Position numbers and translations under genes: made by a program | Origin: Baylisascaris procyonis | Lineage: Eukaryota > Nematoda > Chromadorea > Rhabditida > Ascarididae | NCBI GenBank assembly: GCA_037389465.1 | Contig: JAZARR010000005.1 | Span: 1 to 64,000, forward strand | Reading direction: 5' to 3' | Length of the DNA: 64,000 bases | The notes under the pieces: generated by a model | Told to the model about the DNA's origin: nothing | The model's database searches: none | The model's input: the letters and a program-made list of their open reading frames with translations, nothing else | Shown here: in pieces, positions 14,401 through 27,100 of the stretch | How positions within the stretch are numbered: position 1 is the first letter of the stretch | How the letters are laid out: each line of letters starts with the position of its first letter

Positions 14401-17400
14401 ATCGCAACATTTTTCCCAGTCCATAATGACTCATGCTTCTTATGCTTATCCGTTATCACAATACCTACTCACCCCATTGCCAGCCGGTCAATATTCATTT
14501 AATCGATATCACCCTATTGCCAGCCCGTCAATCTTCATTTAATCGATAAGGTATTGAATACATTTGATAGCATTAACTCTTAGCTTATGGGCATGTTACC
14601 GTACCTGTCGAATTAAATTACTGTTGTGCCATAGGCGGATGGAGCGTACTGCTGTTGGAATGCATTAATATTGCTACGAAACATGACTAAACACCTTTAC
14701 GGAGTCATTCAGTTGCTATGACAGGCCGAACATAAAAATTTGATGCTACTTTTAATTAAACCTTCTCATTATGCCTTACCAGTTTGACGGCACATTCGAC
14801 CTTCTTGCCTCTGATAGTAACCTCACCAGCATGAACTTCACCAAAAGCTCCGGCACCAAGAAGTTTCTTTAGCGTTACATCTTCGTGATGGAATTCCCAT
14901 GGCTTCCTTTTGACAGCATTCAATAGCACACTTGTTTTAATCTGTAGTAATGAACATAATTTAATCAATTTAATTCAATAGAATTTAATCGATTTTTTTT
15001 CAAAGAAATAGGGAGAAGCAAAATCATAATAGACGCTGCCGCTAATGATTAAATTTTTTAATGGTTATAGAAGGGACAAGCGAATACAAACGATAGCACT
15101 CAACATGGTAACTTTTCAAGTTGAGGTATACATAGATTATATCCGTGAATTAAAATTTTTCTATCGCAGCTTGTAGTGTCATGATTTCGCCCAACTTCAC
15201 TCTCCGTTCTCACTGGAACGAAGGCTATGTTGAGCACGTTGGACGTTGAATAAACTGCAGGTTTCCATTGTTTCAGCCATCAGATATGGCTCGCATCTTC
15301 GAGGCATGTTGCAGAAGAGCCTCCACCGCTCCCTGCCTTCCTCACCTCCGTGAAAAGCGCAACGCTAACGTCAGAATTCTTCCGTCGCATAATCTTTTCT
15401 TTGAACAACGCGCTGATGTTTCTTTTATGATTTCACTGTTTCAGCATTGTTTTTTCATTTATTCTATAAAATTGACTTGCATTCCGATATCGCTATTTCA
15501 TGACTCATAAACAAATATGTCGGTTGCATGACGACATTTAGTTCTTGAGAGAAATAAACGTGCAGCTGAATTAGAGCTGCAGAAATGGTGGAATTGTTTT
15601 GAGAGTGCTTCCGGTTGACGCCGACGCTCACCTTTTCCCTTTATTTTCTTGCAACTCCAAATCATATTACATAAAATAAAAAATTAGCGCCAAGGAATGT
15701 TTTCGCTCAACACATAAGAAACCATAAGTGAGCCCATTTGAATAGTCTATCATCATACCTTTGATTTGCTTTTTTACCCTCAAGCCATATAAAATTTTCA
15801 GGCGCTAAATGACCAAGAACACAGATGAACCAAAAAACGTTTCAGATTTGATGTTAAATACCATCACAGTGACGGTTTTAGTGTCATAAGTCTGTGTAAA
15901 TCGACAGAAGATTGCACACTTTGAAGATGGTACTGGTGGATGGTCATGAATTTTAAAAGTTCCTTTGTATAAGTGGGAGCAAAGATGGCGAAAATGCTTA
16001 AATTCATGCGTATTTCAAATAAATTCAAGAAACCTGCGGGTTTATTGGTGTCTTCTGTGTTATATAATATTGTAAAAGTTCGTCGACAGTGTCAAAACCG
16101 AGTGCTTCAACTGCAAGATATTTGATCTCACCCTGTGGCATTTTGTGCCGTCTGATAATTATGTGTCTAATCTGAAAGCGAAATATAGCAATAAGTTGAC
16201 GACATTCAAACCGGAAAGGATATTCCACTAAGTCAAAACTAAATAAAAATAACGATTTCCAGAAGTAATTATTGGCCATTTTTAATGTTTTGCTTCAAAA
16301 TTGCGTCCATCGAGTGAAAATATTGCCAAAAAAAGCATTCACAAATAAAATAACATGCAGCTGATACTATGAGCACATTGCGTGCTCCCAATATATGCTA
16401 CTTGTGTCAACTGCTTCAATAGAATGCATCCTTATTGTTTGCGTGACATTCTTTGTGACCCCACCTGTTAAATTTTATTGACGGAAAATTTCTTTCCGTT
16501 AGAATTTCACATTATAGAAATCAAATAAGAAATAATCCCATAATGACACAGTACTCAATTCAAACGCATTAATTTATAACGTTATTTGTTGTTCATATAA
16601 AGAATACTGCATCGCGTTCTCATAAGCGCTTTTCAAAAAGGTCATTAGCTCATAGATGCTGACATTGGATTGCTGATCTTTCATAACTGAGCTCGTTTCT
16701 AATTGTTTCATTACTCGAAGACATATATTAGCCTTGCAACCAACTGAATGAAAACCAACCGACGAGGATGCGCGATCTTTGGAGACACGAACCGATATGA
16801 TTAACTCGCGTGGATCTGTTGGCTTCGGTTGAGAGATACGCAACATAAAATCGCCCACCTGAAGGCATAATTACAAGTTTTTTTTGTGATGATGCATGCA
16901 GGATAACGGAGGCATATCTAAGTTTTGTAGCCGTGTGTTTATATGGTCACCATTGAAGCAATTCCCAATATCCGGCTTTTCTGTGCGCATGATACCTAAT
17001 CATTTATGGGCCATTTATCTTCACTCTTTTTGCGCCGTTTTACCTTTTCCCCTTTCCTGCAGTCACCCTGCGTCGGCATTACGTTATACCTTAGTAAATA
17101 AAGGCAAACGCGTTTGAGGATATAGTTTTTTGTCGTTTCTGCATTTCTCTGATCCTACAGAACCTAAGTTTCCAGTAACTTTTTCGAAGTCGGCTGATTA
17201 GTTTCTTCTGCCTTATCACGTTGATGATGCGCGCATATGAGTGAATCAACGACGCAATTGTCTGTAAAGCTTTTGCTTGTGTTGAGCCTAACAAAGTGAT
17301 GATAGCCACTTCTTCCTTATCTTCCACTTGTTATGACCTGATCCTGCAGTGTCGCCTTGATCTTTGACCTCAAGAAGCATAGATACTACCCTATTAAGCA

Positions 17401-17639
17401 ATGGCCATTAGTGGTCTTTACCTTCACAGCTAGGTAGACTGCAAAGTCATATAGTTTAGGAAGCGTTTACAAGTAATTCAGAAAACATCGAAGCACCTTA
17501 GCAATAATGCAAGAGAATAAGAAATGTTAAAATAAACCTCTGCGAGAAGTTCGACAACATCTTCCCTCGGTAACAATCCGTGATAAAATGGAGTCTCTTC
17601 AACCCCTTTCGGCAATGAATCAAACCCTTTTATTCCCAT
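11500..17639 (-). CDS. SH2-domain non-receptor tyrosine kinase, Fer-like nematode family, paralog A
   Basis: Cytoplasmic tyrosine kinase that would bind phosphotyrosine through SH2 and phosphorylate substrates. Nine coding exons in transcript order: 17538-17639, 16760-16858, 16034-16171, 14780-14941, 14145-14306, 13546-13722, 12818-13036, 12439-12546 and 11500-11625. All join in phase 0 and give 431 residues. SH2, about residues 15-113: FYHGLLPRED, then FMLRIS in place of FLVRES with the key Arg kept. Kinase, about 128-386: GAGAFGEV, Lys in CAVKL, Glu in MMHEARLM, HRDIAARN, DFG, PIKWTAPE. Catalytic residues are complete. No F-BAR domain is visible, as in other short worm Fer-like kinases. The ATG follows an AG acceptor directly, suggesting trans-splicing or a missing 5' exon. 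The stop was not found; a tail exon may lie at 9941-10004. Confidence 0.85.
12151..12230 (+). repeat. tRNA-like sequence with A and B boxes, probable SINE or tRNA relic
   Basis: TAGCTGAGCCGATTAAAGCG resembles an A box and GGGTTCTAATTCC a B box at normal tRNA spacing. GCTC at the 5' end could pair with GAGC at the 3' end. The anticodon arm is poor. It lies between the last two firm exons of kinase A. Confidence 0.35.
14021..14275. repeat. Near-identical segment shared with kinase B (gene-conversion tract, copy A)
   Basis: 255 bp match 24706-24960 at a constant offset of 10685 with two differences that I can see (14123 and the A in TTATCATGATC). The tract covers 124 bp of intron and most of the fifth kinase exon. 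Confidence 0.85.
14470..14548. repeat. 40-bp direct repeat, two copies, in a kinase A intron
   Basis: The copies starting at 14470 and 14510 share CAGCC(G/C)GTCAAT and TTCATTTAATCGATA with three or four substitutions. Small local duplication. Confidence 0.8.
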
Positions 17640-20600
17640 CTGCAAAGGAACCACATTTCTTAAGTCAGGTGCAATCGCTTGCGAATTCACTGGTAACCAA
17701 ACTGATTTGCCATTAGAGAATGAATACTGCTGTCCGAATAATTATGCAGTTAGTCGTAGGCTACTCATGCAACTACTGCGAAACAATTTCTTTTAGATAA
17801 TGAAGGGTAACATCCATTCACTTCGCATAATTAGCTCGGCAACTCGTTGATTACATATATAGCTCTCCTGTTGACTCTCAAAAATGCTCTGTTTTTTATG
17901 CTGGGTTAATTTATTAATACATAACCAGTTACAGTAGCGTCAACATTACGATATCCGACGTTTTGACTGTATCGCATAATGCGACGTGCTTGATATGGAA
18001 ATACAAGTTTCCCGTTCTATTCCGTTCCAATCCACTCCATTCACTTTCAATCCATATTTCAATTTGAATTCAACGGATCACCTAGAATTACTCGCAGGAG
18101 ATATAAGTCAAGACCAGTGGGTCGCTGATCGATCATGGAACATTTCAAGCAGTTACCTGCTGAGCCGATGTTAAGGAGAACCAGAGAATCAACCGATTAA
18201 TGAGAAGCAAAAAACTATGAATAACTATGAAGTCGAAAAACTACGAACGTCATAGGTAACAACAGATTTACATTTCCCTTGCAAAAGTCGTGCTTATGCA
18301 AATCAGTTTTTAAGAAAATTTATGGTACGATAATTATCAGCAGGTTTAGAAGGAGACTGTTGAAAGTGACCAGAAATGTACTAGCCCAAGGCAACAAGGA
18401 AAGCGAAGACGAACAACCACTAAGACTCAGAGCATAAGCTAACAATGAAGGAAAAAATCAGCTGACTGCTTCGTTGGATAAAAATTAGAATGTCATCCAC
18501 ACTATATGCTATATTAGCTCTATTTATTTATTTACATATTTGTTTTTTATTTATTTGCTCATTCATCCGCTTATTTATTAAATATTTGCTATTATAAACG
18601 AGGCTCGTGAAACTCCCTTAAAAAACGATGAATCATCAGCACAGAGTGGCAATACGATTGTTCGTTGAAAATATCCAAATACCACACGCACTTTTCCATA
18701 AATCGTTTGCTTAGAAGAAAATCGAGCAACTGTGACCGCTTCCGAACACAGTATAGGATAGAAAATGAGGCTGATCAAAGCTTTAGAGAATCGCATTTTC
18801 AGTTCTAAATTAGAATACAACTTTATAGAAAGACATATGCTAACTTCACAATATTTGATCCAAAAAGGAAATCCGAAAGCTTAGATTTGCATGTGGAAGA
18901 ACGAATGCCGCAAACTGTTTTCTGCGGCGAGAAATCGACGGCAACCGGTTGCTCCGTGTGATACAGCAGCACGTGATTTCCGTAAACCCATGGGCTTTAA
19001 GTCGTACTTCACCAGGCCGGAAGTTTGCTTGGATCTTAAAAATCAGTTTCGATTGCCTGGAAAGGATGAATTCTAAATTCTAAGAATTGGTTTAAAAGTG
19101 ATTAAAATGTTGGCCAGCATGCTAAACTGTGTCATGATAAGCGCATGGTTTGCGAAGTTTTTCGCAACGCAAATTGCTCATAGTCAGGTCACCAAAAAAC
19201 ACAAATTATACATTGATGAGCGTATCTACCACTCGACCTTCATAATTTTCAGCTCTATGTTTTAAGCAAGGTGTTTTGATAAAACAGGATCCTATTTCCT
19301 CATCACTGCTATATTGCAAAACACCTGATTTTATGCACAAACTGGTCGTCGGTTCGCACATCAGGTAGGTTAATTGATGCGCTTTGCAGGTATGCAAATT
19401 TAGAAGACACCATCTTCGATTCGATAGTTTGCTTCATAAGATTTGGAATGAGATGAGATGCAAATCTTCTTTATTTCAAATAACGCATGATCTGGTTCGA
19501 GAAGAACATAGCTACGTGCGCATATTAATTAGATTGCTTAAAGGTGAACATGAGCAGCATTGTACAATCATAAATAAGATTGATATTTGCGATGATACAA
19601 TTACATAAACAGGAAGTTTACACTTCCTGTTGTATGTAACCGCACATGAAATCAAGAACCCACGCAGTGTTTCCTCGAAGAAATAAAGAAGACAGATAGT
19701 TGGACCCTCGGGGACAGAACAGATGAAAAGGTGCCGCTGTATTTTCTCTATGCAGGACTTTTAACGTGAAACGCACATAATTGCCTGAGAAACGAAGGAA
19801 ATAGGAAAGAGCCGAATATATGGAAGTGACAGTTTATCGTTGTCCATTCGAATACATATCCGAAATTCGCCACAGTGAATGGTTATAAGAAAAAAGGAAT
19901 TTGGAAAATTTTTGAAAAAAAATATTTGGAAAATCCGCAAGAAATTTTCACTAAAAAATTGCTGCTAAAAGCTGTGCATAGATAATCGTAAATGGAAAAG
20001 AAATTTCGCCTGAATAGAACTGCAGAAGCATTGAGTAGTTGCCGATTTGGCGATAGAAATCTGCCCATTCTTTAAGTGACTATAAAATAGTGGATTGTAG
20101 TGCTTTCGTCTACTTGTAAGTTTCTCTGTTCTATAGTGCACAGACATTCTAATAACATGAGTTTCAACGACCACCAGAAGTCCTCTGTCTTGCGTGAGAC
20201 TACGTGCCCCTTCAGTGATATCGATTCTGCCACTACAGAATCCACAACGTTTCATCTCGATAAATTAATCCATAAGCGCTCAAGTCAATCGTTTTCAATG
20301 ATCAAAACTCGGGGAGAGAGGAGAGGAAGAATTTTATGCAATTCAGGGCGGCTTGGAAAATATGTAAGACTTCCTATTCTCTTTTCTATTATATATTTTT
20401 TGAAAATATTTACTTCCCCTTCTTTAAATTCAGTTAGATTTTTTGCATTTTGATCCTCAGTGTTCTCCACATATTTTTTGTGTTTTTTTTCTGAGCTACC
20501 TAATGATCCCATGAATCAAAATACTGTAAAATAAATAACACCATTCACCGTATTAGTAAAACTTCATAAACTGACCAACGTACCGCAAGCAACACAAAAA

Positions 20601-21130
20601 AAACTTCAGCAGAAACAATTTGGAATGCCTTTCTTATTTCAAATCTAGTGACTAAATTTGCCTAAACTGAGAGGAAACACAGCGTTAAAAACAATAAATG
20701 AAACTGAAAGAATCAAAAATTACAACATGCACGATTTTCCTGTTTTCCACGACGATACTGTCGGATTGTCCTGAAAATGGGCAATTATAGAGAGATGATA
20801 GTAAGCAAGCACAAAAAATGCTATCCATTGCTGTCTTGCATACACATTTTTTCTTTCAGTCTAAAACTCTCCTTTCTCTTTCCCACTTCCTCCTCCTTTC
20901 TAGCTTCTAGAAGGCAACGCTCATGAATGAACCCCTTGGTAAGGGTTTTTCACAATGAGGTCATCGACTTATCAACATAGATAACAGGGAAGAAAGATCA
21001 CACACCCAGGTCATTCCTTCGGTCCTCAATTACTTCAGAGTTCCTTCAATGTATTTTTCATGGATTCTGCATTTATGTCACATTTTCCAGCATCGTTGTT
21101 ATTTTGAGTGAATGTTAATAACAGACAAAC
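17640..21130. other. Spacer between the two kinase genes
   Basis: No recognisable protein exon. Open frames here are short, without family motifs. It should hold the 5' end of kinase A and the 3' end of kinase B. A 39-bp palindrome lies at 19601-19639. Confidence 0.5.
19601..19639. repeat. 39-bp near-perfect palindrome
   Basis: Arms TTACATA-AACAGGAAGT and ACTTCCTGTT-G-TATGTAA can pair over 17 bp with one bulged base and a 4-nt loop. It lies between the two kinase genes. Function unknown; a cruciform, a small hairpin RNA or a mobile-element remnant are all possible. Confidence 0.6.
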
Positions 21131-24100
21131 CTTGTCTTCACGATCGGATGATTCGTTGATCTGTTTGGCAGGTCGTTCCTGTTTGCCGCCTTTCAGGGCC
21201 GTCGATGGGTACTTTTTGCGGCTTGCGGCCTCCTTTTTAATTATGCTCTCTAGCTCACGAACCACCTTTAAATGTATTTACTAGGCGCTATTTCGCTACT
21301 CTGCATTATCGTGCCTGAACATATATCATACCTGTATGTAATAAAACCGTAGGTAAACACCTCTCGAATTTAGACATCATCTCAGTCACTCAATGTGCTA
21401 TATTGAAACGGTTCACTCAACTTGACTATAGTAACTCACTCCACTATCTCTAATAAAATTCACTCTTACATTGCTTATTTGAATTATCAATATTTGCATG
21501 TCATGTTGACAAGAAATTAAAGAAAAAAAAAACAATTCCCATCTGCAGTTTGAAAATCTGCAGTTGCATCACGGCGATGCGCTTTTTGTAATGCACAATT
21601 TTATTTTAGGATCAGAATCTCTTCTAAACTCAACACTAAGTTCTTGTTGACTTGCAGATTGCGTCCATGCCTTAGTAGAAGCTGTCTGTCACTAAATCCA
21701 GAGGTTCTTAACGGAAACACTGCAGCCTCTCTGCTTTTCTTCATATCTATTTAAGACTTATTTTCCTAGTTTCTAGTATCCTAAAAAACAACGAGACATC
21801 CTGACTCTTCAGCATTTTGTACGACTCAGCAGTCAAAATAAGTCGAAAGAAGGATATTGTAGGGTACTGTGTAGGGGGCATGTAGGGAAATCAGCATAAT
21901 GCAGATCAGCTGCCTTCTTGCAGAGCAGGGGAAAGGGCGACCACACAACAGAGCAGGCTGTCTACCAATGCTTCGATGATCTGAAAGTAGAATATATTGT
22001 CTTCAAATGCCTTGAGGCAAAACTCGGGGTGTATAAACGGGCAGGGCGTTTGCCGGCAGCTTCAGTGTGTCGATTTCGTCTTCAACTCGGATTCGAGCTG
22101 CTGCGGGCACATCTGCTTGGAGCGACGTGCAGTGCTCCCCGTACAACTGTGACGACCGACGACCACTGCACGTTGCTCCAAGCCCACGTTAATTTATACG
22201 TTAATTATACATTTTTAATATACGTTAATTTCGTTTAATCAGGTATGCATGAATACATACCGTATCCATTGACCAGCGTGCTTTGGGGTCTTGCTCCCAA
22301 CAGTGATCGATCAAATTTGTAATGCCATCTGGACAATCTGGTACCTCCATACGAAATCCCGCACACACCTTAATATACGACATTCATTGGCAGTATTTTA
22401 CTGAATCTAATTAAACTGAGTTGAATCATCTTCGTTCACATATACTTGTCATTAAACAAATAAATGAACCGAACACATTGGGATCAAATCAAAAATCAGA
22501 ATATCGTTTTTGATTACAATTATTACAGGACGAATATATGCACTCCATCAAGAACACCGCACCAACGCCTTATACTTCCAGAAAAGGTGCAAGTGGAAGA
22601 GAAGAATATGTAATACAGAACGCCATCTATTCAATACAAAGCCTACCCCTATCTTTGGACGGCACAATGAGGCCGCGAACGAAAGATACAATGAATACAA
22701 TACAAAAATCAAAAATGTAGTCATATCTTCTCTTGCATCCCGCCTTTCTACACCTCTCCCTTACCCCCCTCGCCCCACAGCTCCTCTCTTCCTCGTACAT
22801 AATATGAATGTCAGCGCTTAAATTAATAATTAGGGTCATACCATCTTTTTAACTGCTGTATTCCTCATTCCCTTGTAGGGGTCCATACCATCAGAAAAGA
22901 CTTCCCAAATGAAGATGCTAAATGAAAAGACGTCCGTTTTCAGTGAATAGACAAATGTTGTGATTGTTTCTGGCGCTGTCCACTTGATGGGAACCTTCTT
23001 ACCGTGTCTCATACGATAAACGCCTCCCTCACGTGACATTCCAAAATCACTTATCTTTGCCTGAAAGATCAATAACAAATCCACCTTTTGTAATAGTTGG
23101 CTGGATCGTTTTATATAATCATCATTTAAAAACATATACTTTTGCCTTATCTTCTCAGCTCTCGACAGATTCTATGATAATTGCCAAATTTTTAGAAACA
23201 AATGACCTTAACAAAAGGAAGGTAATGTTAAATAAATCCCAACCTCTTTTTCATAAATCTTAGAAAAATATCAACTTATTTAAATGAAATTTCACCTTAC
23301 CTTTGCTCCCCTTCTTCTACGTTTATTCCTGCATATGAACCTAACAAATAAAATAATGCTCAGAAACAAATATCACTAAAAAATATCAACGCACCAACCG
23401 ACTTCCCTAATTAAAATTATCCTTCTGTTAAACAATGACAGTGACCTATCAGACATTGCCTCTTTGGGTTCCGTAGTGCATAGCCGTATCGGAGCACGAC
23501 AATTGCCCAGCCATCGCCATCAGCCATTCAAGACCACTCAATAAAAATTTACAACTTGATTGAAAGAAAATTTACAATTTTATCATTGGTATAGAGTACA
23601 TTACGGGCAGCAATGTCTCTATGAATGCATCCTTTTGAGTGCAGATAAGCGAGCCCTTTCGCACTACCAAGTGTCATATTATTTAGCTTCTCTTCGTCGC
23701 TTATTGTACCGCGTCGCTTACGAAGATCACTCAGTACTGAGCCGCCTTTCACCTGCATAATAGTCCTTTGTTCAGCAACATCCGGAAAAGGGAACAGTGC
23801 TAGGAATTTTATGGTAATGGATCGTCCTAGATAACGCTTTGGACAGCATGTTTTTCCGTCACAGGATGACCATGAGATAAAACTATCGGGTACGGTGGCA
23901 TTGAACAAGCCCAGCAACCTCAATGGTCCTGTTGTTCCATGGCATTCCTAAAATTCCTTTCCTCGCAGATACGGACATGTTTCGGGAACACCCCATCTTA
24001 TGGACCATGTACGCTGATAGAGTCTTAAAGATGAGAGTAAAGCTGATTTAAGATTTAGATGTATAACATTGAAATGCCCAGAAAGTAGCTACAAGACAAA

Positions 24101-27100
24101 GAAGATGGCATTGTCAATCCATTCACCGAGATGCATACATAACGAGTGTGGATGATTACTTGAAGATCAGTTTCTTCAGATTTTTGTCATTTTCTTTTCA
24201 ACATAATCTTGCAGTTATCCGCCTACGACCTTCATATGGAGTACATATTTTTGTATTATCTGTCCCGTAAGAAGTGTAAGATCGTAACCGAGAAAAGCTT
24301 TACGATCACTTGCTTTCACCTTGTTATTTTTTTCCCCACTTATACTAGCAATACCTTTGTAAGGATGGTTTATCTATCTGTGCCGTCCACAAAAAAGGCC
24401 TCTCATCTCCACTATATAAATATTATACATCCTCCAATCGCATAAATTACTATTCCTTAACTTTTTTCACCAACGGAAGGTAGAACGGAAAAATAGGAAA
24501 GATTTCTTTGCCGCATGCAGCTCGCAGCAACTGCAAAGAAATGCCTTACAGCGCCAACTTTGGTTTGTAAGACATAATATTTGAGATCGACTTTCATTAG
24601 CTTCGAAATTTTTAAATTTGCATATTATTAAACGATCCACACATATGAAGCGCAATGCAGGAGTACTTAATCAATGCAAACTCAGTGCAGTTCACTTACA
24701 GGTAAAATTATAGATGGTAATTACCGATATTTGAGGGGCTAATTATAACGCCATTCTAAGCATATAAAAAGGCAGTCATTAAAATACAGGTGACTATGAA
24801 AACACAAATATTTAAATAATAAACGTAACCAATTCGATAAGAATCATAAGAGGTTCGCGATCAACAGCCACACCATAAATCCGAACGACGTTATCGTGAT
24901 CGTAATGTCGCATAAGACGTGCCTCATGCATCATTTCCTTGATCTTCTCTTTTGCATGGATCAATTGTGCTTCGTCGTTTACAACTTTCGCCTTAACTCC
25001 TTTTATTCATTTTATTCCTCCCGTATGCATTTGCATTTAGCTCAGCTCTTATAGAAGTCAGCCAAAGATATGAAATTCCTAGTGGTAAGTGACAAGCAAA
25101 TTTCATCGACGTAAGAGAATAATGTGAAGAATTTTATGATTCCGAGACATCTAAACGTGAGATTACTTATTTGATTTAGCTTAGAGCGTTGTTTTGTGCC
25201 CAATATGAAACTTTATTCATGAAAACTGATATGCCGTACAACTTGTTATCTGTGCTTCGGCGACCTTTCATAATACATCAGTTGAATCCGATTGGTACAT
25301 TCGGCGATTGATACTTCCACGAATACTTCTTTTCACCCAAAAAGTTTAGAATGTTGGATGAAATATGTAATAGTAACTTCCGTTCTCTGAGACATACTTA
25401 AAAGATCCTTCTTTTAATAAAAAGTCACAAAACTCTCACCAACTTAATAGCGCAATCGACTTTTTTCCCCTTTATTGTCACTTCACCGGCTCTAACTTCA
25501 CCAAAAGCTCCAGCTCCTAATAGTTTCTTGAGTCGAATCTCCTCATGATGAAATTCCCATGGTTGTCGTTCCACCGCTTTTAACAGTACACTTGTTTTGA
25601 CCTAAATTCGATGAGTAACTCCCCGAAAAACAAAGCGTATTCTGCTTTATTTAATTCGAAAGACCTTTCGTGATCCGTCAGAGCGATATCCGAGTTCGAG
25701 GGCTGTCTTTACTTATTAAAATTACTAAAAAATTTAATCGCCGTAAAACTTTCACCTTTAAGGTAGCTTCCGGAAATAGACCAGAAAGAATTAAACAAGT
25801 ACATGTATATGCATAATGCTGACCATGAATTAGTAAGAAATCAAATAACATAATTAACGTTATCAATGGTCCTCAAAAGTACAGAGCAAACTATTCTCCC
25901 TCGATAGTAGTATGCGCATCCCTTAATAGTGAAAATAATAATGTAGTATCTTTTAGAGACCTGTGGATTAATTGGCGTCTTCTGTCTGGTATAGTGTTGC
26001 AGGAGGTCATCGACACTATCAAAGCCAAGTGCCTCAACGGCTAAATATTTCACCTCACCTTGTGGCAATCTTTGTCGTCTCACAATTATATGCCGAATCT
26101 GCAGAAATGATTCAATCGTTATCGAGGTCGATTAGAGAGGCAACCTCCTTCCAACATGTCGCATATCAGCTTCAGAATCTTCAAGGTTGACGGCCAAGGA
26201 TTGATATTACTTTTCAATGCGGACAAGATGTCAAAAATGGCTTTTTTAACAAATCACAGCGAAAAGGTTTCATACTTTTTATACGGGCACGCCTTTCAGA
26301 TTGCCATAAACCATTTGCCGAGCAGAATCAGGTAAATCGGAAATCCGACATACTCTTTCGTTCGCCTACTATTTCAGGTTACTTTTATTAAAGTAAAAGT
26401 AGTGCTTGAAGTGGTAAGTTGTACCGCTAGCAACCTCAATCATAAGCGACCTGAGCTAAGATAATTGTGGCTCATTACACTGCACAGTTCGATGTTGTAT
26501 TACAAGACTAGTGGTAAAACATATCCAGCCATGACATAATTGGATGTATTTTACCATCAGTTTTATACAAAAGCAGCACTTACTAAAAGCGACCACCAAC
26601 AAATAAAAGCAAGTATATGACCATGCTGCATGAATTCCGATGGCAGAAGCTGCTAGAAAGTTTAATTTGGTGGATAAACCGCCGAAGGCGCCAATTCCTC
26701 ACCGAAATCCCGTCAAAACCGAGTACTGTTTGGAAAGATTGGTCGATGAGCTAGCAAAAAACAAGGTATTGACCATGTGTGAGTGCAGGGACCATACTCC
26801 TGCCTTGTTTGCAATTTCTCATGACAAAGGAGCTACCGGTCCCTCCAGCCCTCACCACAGCCACTTCTTCAAAGCGTTCGCTGCAACGATCGCTATAAGT
26901 AATGCGTGCATATACAGTAATCTCGCTTTGGGAATCTTTGAAGCTAGTGGCACCTGCTCCGAAAACCTCTTCGGCCCTCTCTATCACTGGTTTACCACTG
27001 CCAGCGAATAATTCCAGTGGTAGTGAAACAGCGCAAGTAATAATCGAAGTGACGATGCTAACAGTGACGACAAATAGTATTAATAGGCAGCGTTATTTCT

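Noticed and set aside
15268..15510. 80-codon + strand frame between kinase A exons
   Set aside because: No homology I recognise, no conservation at the equivalent place in kinase B, intronic.
18891..19076. 61-codon + strand frame between the kinases
   Set aside because: Short, no motif, no splice signals supporting a gene.
20285..20512. - strand frame as terminal exon of kinase B
   Set aside because: A short AAAGAAGGGGAAG match to the tail candidate of kinase A is in a region of simple composition, and the frame has an upstream stop. Not enough to annotate.
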